Part shown: positions 1 through 10,270 of the stretch, one piece after another
Numbering within the stretch: the stretch's first letter is position 1
Layout: every line of letters begins with the position of its first letter
Source: Pseudomonadota bacterium
GTDB lineage: Bacteria; Pseudomonadota; Gammaproteobacteria; Steroidobacterales; Steroidobacteraceae
Direction: 5' to 3'
Length of the DNA: 27,113 bases
NCBI GenBank assembly: GCA_021805275.1
Contig: JAJZFQ010000290.1
Location: 1-27,113 of the forward strand
Notes under the pieces: model-generated
Seen by the model: only the letters and a program-made list of their open reading frames with translations
What the model was told of the DNA's origin: nothing
The model's database searches: none
Made by a program: the position numbers and the translations under genes

Positions 1-47
1 CAGTGCCGACTGTCCACCAGCAGGCGCACGCGCGCATCGATATCCAT
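1..47 (-). CDS. 5' end of an unidentified gene, cut by the window edge
   Basis: An ATG at 47-45 on the minus strand opens a frame reading MDIDARVRLLVDSRH before the window ends. A Shine-Dalgarno-like GGAAAG lies 7 bases upstream of it. Fifteen residues are too few to identify a family. In many gammaproteobacteria the gene after lon and tRNA-Val encodes the histone-like protein HU, but this N-terminus does not resemble HU. It could also be a chance frame. Confidence 0.35.
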   Translation of the reverse strand, partial: MDIDARVRLLVDSRH

Positions 48-60
48 CGCTGATCTTTCC

Positions 61-76
61 GTACGGCGTTCCGTAC
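61..76. repeat. Short perfect inverted repeat upstream of the partial gene
   Basis: GTACGG and CCGTAC form a 6-bp perfect dyad with a 4-base loop. It lies between the promoter-like TATAAT after tRNA-Val and the start codon at 47. TTCCGTAC also occurs twice here as a direct repeat (57-64 and 69-76). It could be an operator or a 5'-leader hairpin. No T-run follows, so it is not an obvious terminator. Confidence 0.35.
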
Positions 77-113
77 AGATCGACAAAGGCGGAAATTCGC
101 GCGTAACTATTTG

Positions 114-142
114 ATTATATGGTGGGTGCTGAGGGATTCGAA
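114..142 (-). promoter_or_regulatory. Candidate promoter using the 3' end of tRNA-Val
   Basis: On the minus strand a perfect TATAAT (119-114) directly abuts the encoded CCA of tRNA-Val. The T-loop hexamer TTCGAA (142-137) lies exactly 17 bp upstream, where a -35 box would sit, but matches TTGACA at only three of six positions. It would drive the gene that begins at 47. The -10 match and spacing are seen; promoter function is inferred. Confidence 0.35.
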
Positions 143-195
143 CCCCCGACATTCGCCGTGTAAAGGCGACGCTCTACCAACTGAGCTAAGCACCC
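120..195 (-). tRNA. tRNA-Val (anticodon UAC)
   Basis: The minus strand gives a complete 76-nt tRNA. The 7-bp acceptor stem is GGGTGCT/AGCACCC, the D-arm contains AGCTCAGTTGG, the anticodon loop CTTTACA carries TAC, the T-loop is TTCGAAC, and CCA is encoded. It lies 43 bp downstream of lon on the same strand. tRNA-Val next to lon is a familiar gammaproteobacterial arrangement, and it may be processed partly from lon read-through transcripts. Confidence 0.96.
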
Positions 196-222
196 CCGGG
201 TCGGCTCACGCGGCACGCCCGC

Positions 223-238
223 CCCGCCGTGCGGCGGG
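223..238 (-). terminator. GC hairpin directly after the lon stop codon
   Basis: CCCGCC and GGCGGG form a 6-bp stem with a 4-base loop, beginning one base after the lon stop. No T-run follows on the minus strand, so intrinsic termination would be weak. It may instead protect the 3' end or only attenuate read-through into tRNA-Val. Confidence 0.3.
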
Positions 239-2698
<2,460 letters not shown>

Positions 2699-2757
2699 GC
2701 TCGAAGCCTCGATTGATTGAACTGGCGGAGGACGCGCCGCTGGCGCGCTCCGCGCGA

Positions 2758-4068
2758 TCAGTGACCGGCGGCCCGCCGGGGCTCCTCGGCGGCCGCAGCA
2801 CGGCCGTCCTCGGAGCGGTACACGACGTACGGCGCGCTGGAACCGTCGATCACGGTCTCATCGACCACGACCTTGGCCACATCACGCAGCGTCGGTAGAT
2901 CGTACATGGTGTCGAGCAGTACCGTTTCAAGGATGGTGCGCAATCCGCGGGCGCCGGTCTTGCGCTGCATCGCCCGGCGCGCCACGGCGCGCAGTGCGTC
3001 TTCGCGGAACTCCAGTTCCGTCCCTTCCATCTCGAAAAGCCGATGGTACTGCTTGGTGAGCGCGTTCTTCGGGTCGGTGAGGATCGACACCAGCGCCGGC
3101 TCGTCGAGCTCATCGAGCGTTGCGACCACCGGCAGGCGGCCGACGAACTCCGGAATCAGACCGTACTTGATCAGGTCCTCCGGCTCCACGTCGTGGAACA
3201 GGTCGCTGCCGTGCGGGCGTTCCTCGGCAGTGCGCACCTGCGAGGTGAACCCGATGCCGCTCTTCTGCGTGCGGTTGAGGATAATCTTTTCCAGGCCGGC
3301 AAACGCCCCGCCGCAGATGAACAGGATGTTGCCGGTGTCGACCTGCAGGAACTCCTGCTGCGGGTGCTTGCGCCCGCCCTGCGGCGGCACGGAGGCAATG
3401 GTGCCCTCGATGAGCTTCAGCAGCGCCTGCTGCACCCCTTCGCCGGAGACGTCGCGGGTAATCGACGGGTTGTCCGACTTGCGCGAGATCTTGTCGATCT
3501 CATCGATGTAGACGATTCCCGTCTGGGCCTTCTCGACGTCGTAGTCACACTTCTGCAGCAGCTTCTGAATGATGTTCTCGACGTCCTCGCCGACATAACC
3601 CGCTTCGGTCAGCGTGGTCGCATCCGCGATGGTGAACGGCACGTTCAGCAGCCGCGCCAGCGTCTCGGCCAGCAGCGTCTTGCCGCAGCCGGTCGGGCCG
3701 ATCAGCAGGATATTGCTCTTGGCGATCTCGACCTCTTCCTTGGTTCGCGCGCCGGCGGTACGGGTCTGCAACCGCTTGTAGTGGTTGTAGACGGCCACGG
3801 ACAGCACCTTCTTGGCATGTTCCTGACCGATCACGTACTCGTCGAGTACTTTCTTGATTTCGTGCGGCTTCGGGAGCTTGTCCCGGGCGCGCTCGGCACG
3901 GTCCTCGAGTTCCTCGCGAATGATGTCGTTGCACAGCTCGACACACTCGTCGCAGACGAACACCGAGGGGCCGGCGATGAGCTTGCGCACCTCGTGCTGG
4001 CTCTTCCCGCAGAACGAGCAGTAAAGGAGCTTGCCGTCATCGTGGCGGCCGCGGGAATCGTCACTCAT
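2758..4068 (-). CDS. clpX: ClpX, ATP-dependent unfoldase subunit of ClpXP
   Basis: ClpX is a hexameric AAA+ unfoldase that recognises tagged or native substrates and threads them into ClpP. The 436-residue protein has an N-terminal zinc-binding domain (Cys17, Cys20, Cys39, Cys42), Walker A GPTGCGKT (124-131), the pore loop GYVG (157-160), Walker B IVYIDEID (185-192), and the IGF loop (272-274) that docks ClpP. A GARGLR sensor-2 segment lies near 372-377. Length matches the family apart from a short Ala/Arg-rich C-terminal tail. The ATG at 4068 has GAGGG 8 bases upstream. It is separated from clpP by 370 bp of apparent clpP 3' region and spacer, of which 264 bp are non-coding, with its own promoter candidate, so it can be expressed apart from clpP. 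Confidence 0.98.
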   Translation of the reverse strand: MSDDSRGRHDDGKLLYCSFCGKSQHEVRKLIAGPSVFVCDECVELCNDIIREELEDRAERARDKLPKPHEIKKVLDEYVIGQEHAKKVLSVAVYNHYKRLQTRTAGARTKEEVEIAKSNILLIGPTGCGKTLLAETLARLLNVPFTIADATTLTEAGYVGEDVENIIQKLLQKCDYDVEKAQTGIVYIDEIDKISRKSDNPSITRDVSGEGVQQALLKLIEGTIASVPPQGGRKHPQQEFLQVDTGNILFICGGAFAGLEKIILNRTQKSGIGFTSQVRTAEERPHGSDLFHDVEPEDLIKYGLIPEFVGRLPVVATLDELDEPALVSILTDPKNALTKQYHRLFEMEGTELEFREDALRAVARRAMQRKTGARGLRTILETVLLDTMYDLPTLRDVAKVVVDETVIDGSSAPYVVYRSEDGRAAAAEEPRRAAGH

Positions 4069-4162
4069 TTAAAAGCCCTCAGGAGGCGTTGTCTTCAATC
4101 GTCTTGCGGAGACGTCGCGAACTGCGTCCGATTGCCCACGGCTCCCCGGATGAGACGCCTTT

Positions 4163-4192
4163 CTTATAGCACGCGTTCCGGCCGCGAGGCAA
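4163..4192 (-). promoter_or_regulatory. Candidate sigma-70 promoter for clpX
   Basis: In the 264-bp clpP-clpX spacer the minus strand carries TTGCCT (4192-4187), an 18-bp spacer, and TATAAG (4168-4163), matching consensus at four and five of six positions. It lies about 95 bp upstream of the clpX ATG. The spacer also holds an AT-richer patch with two TTGAC motifs on the plus strand near 4236-4256. I found no convincing sigma-32 element. Confidence 0.4.
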
Positions 4193-4284
4193 AGCACCGG
4201 CGCACGGCCAAGTCGTTGTCTCAGCGTGATTTGTTTGACGCAATTCACTACTTGACAAAGCCGGGCGGGTGGCCGCGGAACCGG

Positions 4285-4304
4285 GCCCCGCTGCGCGGCG
4301 GGGC
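4285..4304 (-). terminator. GC-rich hairpin downstream of clpP
   Basis: GCCCCGC and GCGGGGC form a 7-bp perfect stem with a 6-base loop, 29 bp after the clpP stop codon. No T-run follows on the minus strand, so it is at best an imperfect or Rho-assisted terminator. It may allow partial read-through into clpX. Confidence 0.35.
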
Positions 4305-4332
4305 TTCACCCCGGCCGGGCGGATGGCGCGGC

Positions 4333-4962
4333 CTAGGCGGACTTTGGCGCCCCCGCAGTAATATCACCGCGTTTCTCCAGCACCTGGTCGACCAGACCGT
4401 AGCGCTTCGCCTCGTTCCAGTCCATGAAACGGTCCCGATCCGTGTCGATCTTGATCTGCTCGACGCTCTGACCGGTGTGCTTGGCCAGAATATGGTTCAA
4501 GCGATCCCGCGTCTCGAGCATCTCGCGGGCATGGATCTCCATGTCCGCCGCCTGGCCCTGAAAGCCCCCGAGCGGCTGGTGGATCATCACCCGGGCATGC
4601 GGCAGGCAGAATCGCTTCCCCGCAGCGCCGCCGGCCAGCAGTACCGCGCCCATGCTGGCGGCCTGGCCCACGCAGATGGTGCTCACGTCCGGCTTGATGA
4701 ACTGCATGGTGTCGTACATCGCCAGCCCCGCGCTGACGACGCCGCCCGGGGAATTGATGTACAGCGCGATGTCCTTGTCCGGATTCTCCGATTCCAGGAA
4801 CAGCATCTGTGCCACCACGATGTTGGCGACATAATCGTCGATCGGACCGACCACGAACACGATGCGCTCTTTCAGCAGGCGCGAGTAAATGTCGTAGGAA
4901 CGTTCGCCGCGGGCAGTCTGCTCCACGACGATCGGCACCAGGTTCAATCCGCGTTCGTTCAT
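4333..4962 (-). CDS. clpP: ClpP, proteolytic subunit of ClpXP/ClpAP
   Basis: ClpP is a serine peptidase that forms a double heptameric chamber fed by ClpX or ClpA. Starting at the ATG at 4962 gives 209 residues beginning [10 protein letters not shown], close to the usual length, with GGAG about 11 bases upstream. The frame is open for 19 more codons upstream but those residues are not family-like. The catalytic triad is Ser103 (AASMG), His128 (MIHQP) and Asp177 (DTDRDRF), with the same spacing (25 and 49) as in E. coli. The first ~13 residues probably form the cleaved propeptide. It lies between tig and clpX on the same strand. Confidence 0.97.
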   Translation of the reverse strand: MNERGLNLVPIVVEQTARGERSYDIYSRLLKERIVFVVGPIDDYVANIVVAQMLFLESENPDKDIALYINSPGGVVSAGLAMYDTMQFIKPDVSTICVGQAASMGAVLLAGGAAGKRFCLPHARVMIHQPLGGFQGQAADMEIHAREMLETRDRLNHILAKHTGQSVEQIKIDTDRDRFMDWNEAKRYGLVDQVLEKRGDITAGAPKSA

Positions 4963-5086
4963 AGCTCTTGAGTCTCCAAGCTGGGTCCCATTACGCGCCG
5001 CAATCGCAGCCGGGCGCAAGGCCGGCGTGGTCAGACTCGCTCAGGCGTTCGCCGCGTGCGGCGGGCGCCCGCGCAGCCGGGCGATG

Positions 5087-6397
5087 CTAGCGGGTTTCGC
5101 TGTCGCGGCCGAAGCCGGTCAGCTCCTGGAAGGACATGGGCTGATCGCTCACCTTCGCGCGCGCGAGGAACCAGTCGATCACCTGATCCTCGAGCACGGC
5201 GGACTCCACCTGCCGCATGGCGTCGCGGCTCTTGCGGTAGGCCGCGCGCGCCTGCTCCGGGTCCGGGTAGCTCGCGATCAGATCCTCGATCCGCGCCTCG
5301 ACCCGCTGCCGGTCGGCCTGCAGGTTCTCGCCCTGGATGATCTGCCCGAGGATCAGCCCGAGCGCGGCGCGCTTGCGGGCCGGGGCCTCGAAGGGCTCGC
5401 GCGCCGGCAGCTGCGAGACCTCCCGCACGCCCATGCTGCGGGCCGCATCGATCTGCATCTGCTGGATCTGCTCCTCGAGCAGCGTGCGAGGCAGCTCGAT
5501 CGGGTTGTGCGTGTAGAGCGCATCGAGCACCTGCGCGCGCAGGCGGCCGCGCACCAGGTCGGTGAGCTCGCGCTCCATGCTCTTGCGCACCTCGGCCCGC
5601 AGGGACTCCACGCCGCCCTCCTCGATACCGAAGGCCTGACAGAAGGCCTCGTCGATCTCCGGCAGGGTCTGCGCCTCGACTTGCTTGACCGATACCGTGA
5701 GCTCGGCGGTCTTTCCGGCCAGCGCCGCATTGCTCGTTTCCGCCGGGAATGCCACGGTCACGATCCGGGTCTCCCCCGCGCTGGCGCCCTTCAGGGCCGC
5801 ATCCAGCTCGGGGCGGTTCTCGGGCCGGCCGAGGACGATGGCCACGTCCGTGCCGTTTCCGCCCTCGAAGGGCTGCCCGTCCATCAGGCCGGTGTAATCC
5901 ACCGTCACGCGGTCCGTCTGCTCCGCGGGCCGCTCGACGGTCGTGAACAGCGGCCGCTGGCGGCGCATGCTCTCGACCATGGCGTCGATATCCGTCTCCG
6001 CCACCTCGGCGCTCGGCCGCGCGATCTCCGTGTCCTCAGGGGATTTCACCTGAATCACGGGCATGACCTCGAACACCGCGGCGTACTTCAGCTCCGCGCC
6101 CGGCGCGATGGCGATCGGCTCGATTCGCGGGCCTCCGGCGGGCGTGAGATTCTGCTCGCGCAGCGCCTGCGCGAGGGAGCTGCGGATGAGGTGATCGACC
6201 ACCTCGGCATGCACCTGATCGCCGAACTGCTTGCGCACGACCGGCAGCGGCACCTTGCCCGGTCGGAAGCCCTTCAGACGCGCCGAGCGGGCCACCTTCT
6301 TCAGGCGCTGCTCGAACTCCTGATTAACCTCGTCGGCCGGGACGGCCACTTCCAGGCGGCGCTCGAGAGCCCCGCGGGTGGACAACGAAACCTGCAT
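5087..6397 (-). CDS. tig: Trigger factor, ribosome-associated chaperone and prolyl isomerase
   Basis: Trigger factor binds near the ribosomal exit tunnel and holds nascent chains. The 436-residue protein shows the ribosome-docking signature GFRPGKVP (43-50) in its N-terminal domain, a FKBP-type prolyl isomerase domain (about 161-245, with DRVTVDYTGLMDG and PFEGG), and a long helical C-terminal chaperone domain. Length equals the usual 430-440. The ATG at 6397 has GAGG 8 bases upstream. It heads the tig-clpP-clpX-lon run; 124 bp separate it from clpP, including a small GC dyad at 5050-5063 with no T-run. Confidence 0.97.
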   Translation of the reverse strand: MQVSLSTRGALERRLEVAVPADEVNQEFEQRLKKVARSARLKGFRPGKVPLPVVRKQFGDQVHAEVVDHLIRSSLAQALREQNLTPAGGPRIEPIAIAPGAELKYAAVFEVMPVIQVKSPEDTEIARPSAEVAETDIDAMVESMRRQRPLFTTVERPAEQTDRVTVDYTGLMDGQPFEGGNGTDVAIVLGRPENRPELDAALKGASAGETRIVTVAFPAETSNAALAGKTAELTVSVKQVEAQTLPEIDEAFCQAFGIEEGGVESLRAEVRKSMERELTDLVRGRLRAQVLDALYTHNPIELPRTLLEEQIQQMQIDAARSMGVREVSQLPAREPFEAPARKRAALGLILGQIIQGENLQADRQRVEARIEDLIASYPDPEQARAAYRKSRDAMRQVESAVLEDQVIDWFLARAKVSDQPMSFQELTGFGRDSETR

Positions 6398-6585
6398 TCG
6401 TGAACCTCAAACCAAATGGGATGTGCCGCGGCGATCCGCCCAATCGCACCGTCGCGCAGCCTGGCCCCGGAGCGGGTGAGACCGCGGGCTTCGCGCAACC
6501 CGGTGACTGCCGGGCGGCAACCGTGCGGGACTCGGCATTTTGCCACAGGCTCGGTGCCTTGGCACGCCCGCCGGAAGCGGCCGGA

Positions 6586-6670
6586 TGGTGCGAAAGGAGA
6601 GACTCGAACTCTCACGGGTTGCCCCACTGGATCCTAAGTCCAGCGCGTCTACCAGTTCCGCCACTTTCGC
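6586..6670 (-). tRNA. tRNA-Leu (anticodon UAG)
   Basis: The minus strand folds as an 85-nt class II tRNA. The acceptor stem is GCGAAAG/CTTTCGC, the anticodon stem is CTGGA/TCCAG with loop CTTAGGA giving anticodon TAG, a long variable arm is present, the T-loop is TTCGAGT, and CCA is encoded. It lies 188 bp upstream of tig on the same strand, so tig and tRNA-Leu could share transcription. GTGCC-TT-GGCAC at 6554-6565 is a small dyad between them without a T-run. Confidence 0.96.
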
Positions 6671-6712
6671 GTCCGTCGCCGGCGCGAATCAGGCGGCGAG
6701 GAGCACTCGCGC

Positions 6713-6718
6713 ATTATA
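6713..6718 (-). promoter_or_regulatory. Consensus -10 box for tRNA-Leu
   Basis: The minus strand has a perfect TATAAT (6718-6713) about 43 bp upstream of the mature tRNA 5' end. It is followed by a GC-rich GCGCGAG discriminator, as is usual for stringently controlled stable-RNA promoters. I see no good -35 hexamer at 15-18 bp (GCAGAT lies at 17). The box overlaps the stop codon of the small upstream gene. Confidence 0.5.
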
Positions 6719-6923
6719 GCCGGCGCAACCGCTCAATCTGCTCGCTGATCGCGCCGGCCACGCTGCATTGCAGCAGTCGCGCGACGTCTTCATCGAGCTC
6801 GCAGTTCTGATGACGCAGCGCCGCTGCGGCCACGACCACTGTGGCGCGAATCTCCCCCAGGCGCGCGAGCGCTTCCTGGAGCCGATTGAGCGCGGGGGGA
6901 CCAGCACGGGGGGATCGTCGCAT
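6714..6923 (-). CDS. Small hypothetical protein, 69 aa
   Basis: The minus-strand frame encodes 69 residues that look like a real protein rather than an antisense shadow: an amphipathic helical body with alternating Leu/Ala and charged residues (LNRLQEALARLGEIRATVVV, then DEDVARLLQC and EQIERLRRL). No opposing gene exists to produce it as a shadow. A promoter-like TTGACA lies upstream at 7033. The Shine-Dalgarno is weak at the ATG at 6923. Its TAA stop (6716-6714) lies inside the tRNA-Leu -10 box. I do not recognise a family; it may be cytoplasmic and oligomeric. No function is proposed. Confidence 0.5.
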   Translation of the reverse strand: MRRSPRAGPPALNRLQEALARLGEIRATVVVAAAALRHQNCELDEDVARLLQCSVAGAISEQIERLRRL

Positions 6924-7005
6924 CAGGACACCAGTGTGTGTTCGCCTGCCAGGAATCGGTCCGGTGGGAGTCGGAGCAGATTCCCCAGAACAATACTTTA
7001 GTGCA

Positions 7006-7033
7006 TATTTAAACTCTTTTATGTCTTTGTCAA
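7006..7033 (-). promoter_or_regulatory. Candidate promoter in an AT-rich divergent region
   Basis: On the minus strand a consensus TTGACA (7033-7028) is followed after 16 bp by TAAATA (7011-7006). It points toward the small gene at 6923 and then tRNA-Leu. The surrounding stretch, about 6985-7085, is the most AT-rich in the window and also forms the 5' region of the plus-strand regulator at 7090. The whole gap 6671-7089 holds only the small gene, this promoter and the tRNA-Leu -10. I could not define a convincing plus-strand promoter. Confidence 0.45.
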
Positions 7034-7089
7034 TCTATTTGTAACCTCTTCGGTGACTTTGAGGATCAATTCCGGTAAATTAGTACGCC

Positions 7090-7557
7090 ATGTCGACGTC
7101 CGATCCTGACACCCGGCGCAGCAGCGGCTTTCCCGCCCGGCTGCATCAACGCATCGCGCTCTTCGGCTCCGCCGGCGCCCTCGCGGTGGCGATTCAGCGC
7201 TCGGAAAGCGCGGTACGCAAGTGGCTTCGCGGCCAGTCCGAGCCCAGCGTGACGGACCTGCGTGCGTTGTGCGAGATCACGCAGACGCGCATCGATTGGC
7301 TGGTCACGGGCCGGGGCGTCCCGGAGGAAGCCCCGGTGCTGCGCGATCCGAGCCCGGCCTACGCTGCGGCGGGCCAGCCGCTCGAGCTGGCCCTGCTCGA
7401 ATCGGTGATCGCAGCCGTGCAAGGGCAGCTGAACGCGGCCGGCACCGTGTTGTCACCGCTCAAGCACGCCACGCTGTTGGCGACGTGCTACGACCTCTCG
7501 CGTGCCGAGGGTCCCGATGCGCACGTCATCGCCCGGCTCGTGCGCCTCGCCATGTGA
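7090..7557 (+). CDS. Cro/CI-type helix-turn-helix regulator
   Basis: This 155-residue protein has an N-terminal XRE-like DNA-binding domain, about residues 16-75. Recognition-helix features include SESAVRKWLRGQSEPSV, followed by LRALCEITQTRIDWLVTG, a helix typical of CI-like repressors. The C-terminal half (about 95-155) is helical with no enzymatic or peptidase motif, so this is not a self-cleaving LexA/CI protein. It probably acts as a cytoplasmic transcriptional regulator. No clear Shine-Dalgarno precedes the ATG at 7090, and the upstream region is AT-rich. It is followed by two histidine kinases in the same direction, which suggests, but does not prove, a shared signalling role. Target genes are unknown. 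Confidence 0.75.
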   Translation: MSTSDPDTRRSSGFPARLHQRIALFGSAGALAVAIQRSESAVRKWLRGQSEPSVTDLRALCEITQTRIDWLVTGRGVPEEAPVLRDPSPAYAAAGQPLELALLESVIAAVQGQLNAAGTVLSPLKHATLLATCYDLSRAEGPDAHVIARLVRLAM

Positions 7558-7644
7558 TCCGGCCGCGGCGCACCGGCCTGCGTGCAGCGGGCGTTCGGAT
7601 ATATACGTAGAGACGATCGCGCGCGCACCATGCGAGCATATTGC

Positions 7645-8403
7645 ATGAATCCATCCAACATCCGCGTCGATGAAGCCACTCGACGCCTGCACGAGCGCTT
7701 GATGCACGTGTCGCGTCTGGCGGCCGTGGGCGAGATGGCCTCCGGGGTCGCGCACGAACTGAATCAACCGCTTGCGGCGGTTGCCAATTACGCCCAGGCG
7801 TGCGAGCGGCTGCTCGGTTTACCCAACCCGGACATCGAGGAAGTGCGCGATGCACTGCGGCAGATCACGGCCCAGGCGGTTCGGGCCGGGGACATCATCA
7901 GCCGGCTGCGCGGCCTGACCCGAGCACGCGAGTCGCTCGAGGAACTCACCGACGTCAATTCGCTGATCCTGGAGCTCTCGGACCTCATCGACTCCGATGC
8001 CCGCCTGCACGAGTCGACCTGCCGCTTCGAGTTGGCTACCGGGCTCGCCCCGCTCAGCGTCGATCGGGCGCAGATTCAGCAGGTCGTCTTCGCGCTGGTC
8101 CGCAATGCCCTCGAGGCGCTCAACGGACTGCCGGCGGGCCAGCGCGAGGTCGTGGTGAAGACCGGCCGCGCACCCGAGGGCGACATCCTCATCGAGGTCT
8201 GCGACAACGGTCCGGGTATCTCTGCGGAGATCGCCCAACGGCTGTTCGACCCGTTCTGCACGACCAAGCCGGCCGGAACGGGACTGGGGCTCGCGAGCAG
8301 CCGCACCATCGCGCGCGCGCACGGCGGGACGCTCGAGCATCGGGCCGCCACCGCCCGCGGCGCATGCTTCGTGCTGCGCCTGCCGCCACCGTCACGGCGC
8401 TGA
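7645..8403 (+). CDS. Soluble sensor histidine kinase without a sensory domain
   Basis: Taken from the ATG at 7645, the protein has 252 residues. It is a minimal kinase: dimerisation and phosphoacceptor helix with the FixL/NtrB-like H-box GEMASGVAHELNQPL (His37), N-box LVRNALEALN (Asn154), G1 box CDNGPGI (185-191) and G2 box TGLGL (212-216). No transmembrane segment, PAS or GAF domain precedes the H-box, so input must come through the short N-terminus or a partner. In-frame starts at 7582 and 7630 are possible; none has a strong Shine-Dalgarno. TATATA at 7600-7605 could be a -10 box but lacks a -35. No partner response regulator gene is adjacent except the receiver fused to the next kinase, 78 bp downstream. 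The start is uncertain; the family call is firm. Confidence 0.85.
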   Translation: MNPSNIRVDEATRRLHERLMHVSRLAAVGEMASGVAHELNQPLAAVANYAQACERLLGLPNPDIEEVRDALRQITAQAVRAGDIISRLRGLTRARESLEELTDVNSLILELSDLIDSDARLHESTCRFELATGLAPLSVDRAQIQQVVFALVRNALEALNGLPAGQREVVVKTGRAPEGDILIEVCDNGPGISAEIAQRLFDPFCTTKPAGTGLGLASSRTIARAHGGTLEHRAATARGACFVLRLPPPSRR

Positions 8404-8481
8404 GCGGCATGACGGCGGCCCTAAGCTCTGCATCGATACGCCGCACGCCTCTGCCGCCCCGGCGCTAAGTAAGGAGCCCCC

Positions 8482-10038
8482 ATGCCGGCGCGGACACTCT
8501 CCGCCGAGCTCATCTGCAGCGCCCTGGAGTCGGCCCCGGATGCGATGCTCATCGCCGATTCGCACGGCAGCATCCTCTTCACCAACCGCCAGTTCAGCGC
8601 GCTGTTCGGCTACTCGAGCGCCGAGGCGAGCGCACTCACCGTCGAGGCGCTGATGCCGCAGCACTTCCGCGAGCGACATCGCCAGCACCTGCAGGAGTTC
8701 CTCCTCGAGCGGCGCGTGCGCCTCATGGGTGTCGGACTGGAGCTGACTGCGCTGCGCAAGGACGGCTCGGAGTTTCCGGCTGAGATCAGTCTCAGCCCGC
8801 TCACCGACGAGGGCCGGATGCTCGTGGCCGCGGGGATCCGCGACATCACGGCGCACAAGCTCATCCAGTCGCAGCTGCTCGAGGCGCGCCAGGCGGCCGA
8901 GCGCGCCGACCAGAGCAAGAGCCGCTTTCTGGCCACCGCGAGCCACGACCTGCGCCAACCGCTGCAGTCCCTGGCGCTGCTGAACGGCGCGCTGCGCCGC
9001 CTGATCGTCGATCCGCGCGCCGAGGAGGCACTCAGCGGCCAGGAACGAGCCATCGGGGCGATGTCGCGCCTGCTGAACGCGCTGCTCGATGTGAGCAAAC
9101 TCGAGTCCGGCACCGTGCGGCCGCACACGCTGGACATGGACATCGCGCCGTTGTTCGGCGAGCTCGAGCAGGAGTTCGCCGCCGTGGCGGCCCAGAAGAA
9201 CCTCACACTCACGGTTGCGCACGGCGGGGAATGCGTGCACTGCGACCCCGCGCTGCTCGCGCAGATCCTGCGCAACCTGCTCTCCAATGCGATCAAGTAC
9301 ACCCTCAGCGGGGGCGTGCGCATGAACTGCTCGCGCAGCGCCGCGGCGGTGCAGATCGAGGTGATCGACACCGGCATCGGCATCGATGCGGCGCACCTGC
9401 CGAACATCTTCGATGAGTTCTACCAGATCGAGCCGGTCGGCGCGCGCCGGCGCGAGGGTTACGGCCTCGGCCTCGCCATCGTGCGGCGCCTGGTCGATCT
9501 GCTCGGGCTGCGCCTCACGGCGAGGTCCGAGCTCGGCAAGGGCTCGGTGTTCGCCCTGACGCTGCCACTGGGCACCCGCTGCGCCGAGGCGCCGGGGGAA
9601 ACAATCCGCACGGGCACCCCGGAGCGCCCCCCCGAGTTACTGCGCGTGCTGCTGGTCGAGGACGATCCGGCGGTCCGCGATGCCACCGGCATGCTGCTGC
9701 GGCTGGAGGGCTACGCGGTCCGCACCGCCGGCTCGCTGAGCGAGGCGCTCGAGTGCATCGGCAGCGGCCAGCGCATTGATCTGCTCATCACGGACTATCA
9801 CCTGGGCGGCAATGAGACCGGCACGCAGGTGATCACCCGGGCACGCGAGCGTCTCGGTGAGACGCTGCCCGCGGTGCTCGTCACCGGAGATACCTCGAAC
9901 ACCATCCGCGCTCTGGAAGGGCCGCGGCTGCGCCTGGCGAGCAAGCCCATCCGCGCCAAGGATCTGCTCTCGCTCCTGAGGGCGCTGCGCCCGAGCCCCG
10001 CGGCGGCGGCGCAAGCCCCCCCTCAGGCCGATGAGTGA
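8482..10038 (+). CDS. PAS-containing hybrid histidine kinase with C-terminal receiver
   Basis: The 518-residue cytoplasmic protein has, in order, a PAS domain (about 12-125), a HisKA domain with His155 in FLATASHDLRQPLQ, a HATPase domain (N-box Asn265/Asn269, G1 DTGIGI 296-301, G2 GYGLGL 326-331), and a receiver domain (about 387-503) with the acidic pair Asp394/Asp395, phospho-acceptor Asp438, Thr468 and Lys488. The HDLRQPLQ H-box is typical of NahK/ErcS-like hybrid kinases. No membrane segment is seen, so the PAS domain probably senses a cytoplasmic signal. AAGGAG lies 5 bases upstream of the ATG. It has no DNA-binding output, so phosphate probably passes to a distant phosphotransfer protein or regulator. 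Its last 16 bp overlap the opposing copZ gene. Confidence 0.92.
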   Translation: MPARTLSAELICSALESAPDAMLIADSHGSILFTNRQFSALFGYSSAEASALTVEALMPQHFRERHRQHLQEFLLERRVRLMGVGLELTALRKDGSEFPAEISLSPLTDEGRMLVAAGIRDITAHKLIQSQLLEARQAAERADQSKSRFLATASHDLRQPLQSLALLNGALRRLIVDPRAEEALSGQERAIGAMSRLLNALLDVSKLESGTVRPHTLDMDIAPLFGELEQEFAAVAAQKNLTLTVAHGGECVHCDPALLAQILRNLLSNAIKYTLSGGVRMNCSRSAAAVQIEVIDTGIGIDAAHLPNIFDEFYQIEPVGARRREGYGLGLAIVRRLVDLLGLRLTARSELGKGSVFALTLPLGTRCAEAPGETIRTGTPERPPELLRVLLVEDDPAVRDATGMLLRLEGYAVRTAGSLSEALECIGSGQRIDLLITDYHLGGNETGTQVITRARERLGETLPAVLVTGDTSNTIRALEGPRLRLASKPIRAKDLLSLLRALRPSPAAAAQAPPQADE

Positions 10039-10244
10039 ACGCTCGCCGAATAACCGGGCGGCCCGAGCACGCTCACCAGGCGCTCCGCAGCGACGCGCGC
10101 CGGGTCGAACCGCACGCGCGCCTCGCCCGCCTCGAAGCTGACCTCGGCGGACTCGACGCCCGGCTCGCGCTCCAGGAGCCGCTTGATCGACTGGGCGCAT
10201 CCGCCACAGTGCATCCCCTGAATCTTCAACACCACCGATTGCAT
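10023..10244 (-). CDS. copZ: CopZ-like heavy-metal-binding protein (HMA domain)
   Basis: The 73-residue protein is a single heavy-metal-associated domain with the metal-binding loop GMHCGGC (Cys13 and Cys16) and the usual babbabb length. Such proteins bind Cu(I) in the cytosol and pass it to CopA-type ATPases or regulators. Cu(I) rather than another metal is inferred from the nearby copA. GGGAG precedes the ATG at 10244. A MerR-family-type operator/promoter lies 27-58 bp upstream. The gene ends inside the 3' end of the convergent hybrid kinase (16-bp overlap). Confidence 0.88.
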   Translation of the reverse strand: MQSVVLKIQGMHCGGCAQSIKRLLEREPGVESAEVSFEAGEARVRFDPARVAAERLVSVLGPPGYSASVHSSA

Positions 10245-10270
10245 GTGCCGCTCCCGTTGACCTGCCGCGC

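Noticed and set aside
120..195. tRNA-Val or tRNA-Leu as integration sites for a mobile element
   Set aside because: No integrase, no direct repeat of the tRNA 3' end and no mobile genes are visible; the neighbours are conserved housekeeping genes.
223..238. Hairpin after lon as a true intrinsic terminator
   Set aside because: The stem is only 6 bp and no T-run follows, so it is listed only as a weak candidate.
4201..4270. Sigma-32 heat-shock promoter upstream of clpX
   Set aside because: CTTGG and CTTGAC motifs are present, but no CCCCAT-like -10 lies at the right distance.
6301..6664. Two overlapping minus-strand frames of 85 and 108 residues across tRNA-Leu and the tig leader
   Set aside because: They run through the tRNA and the untranslated leader and have no protein-like composition.
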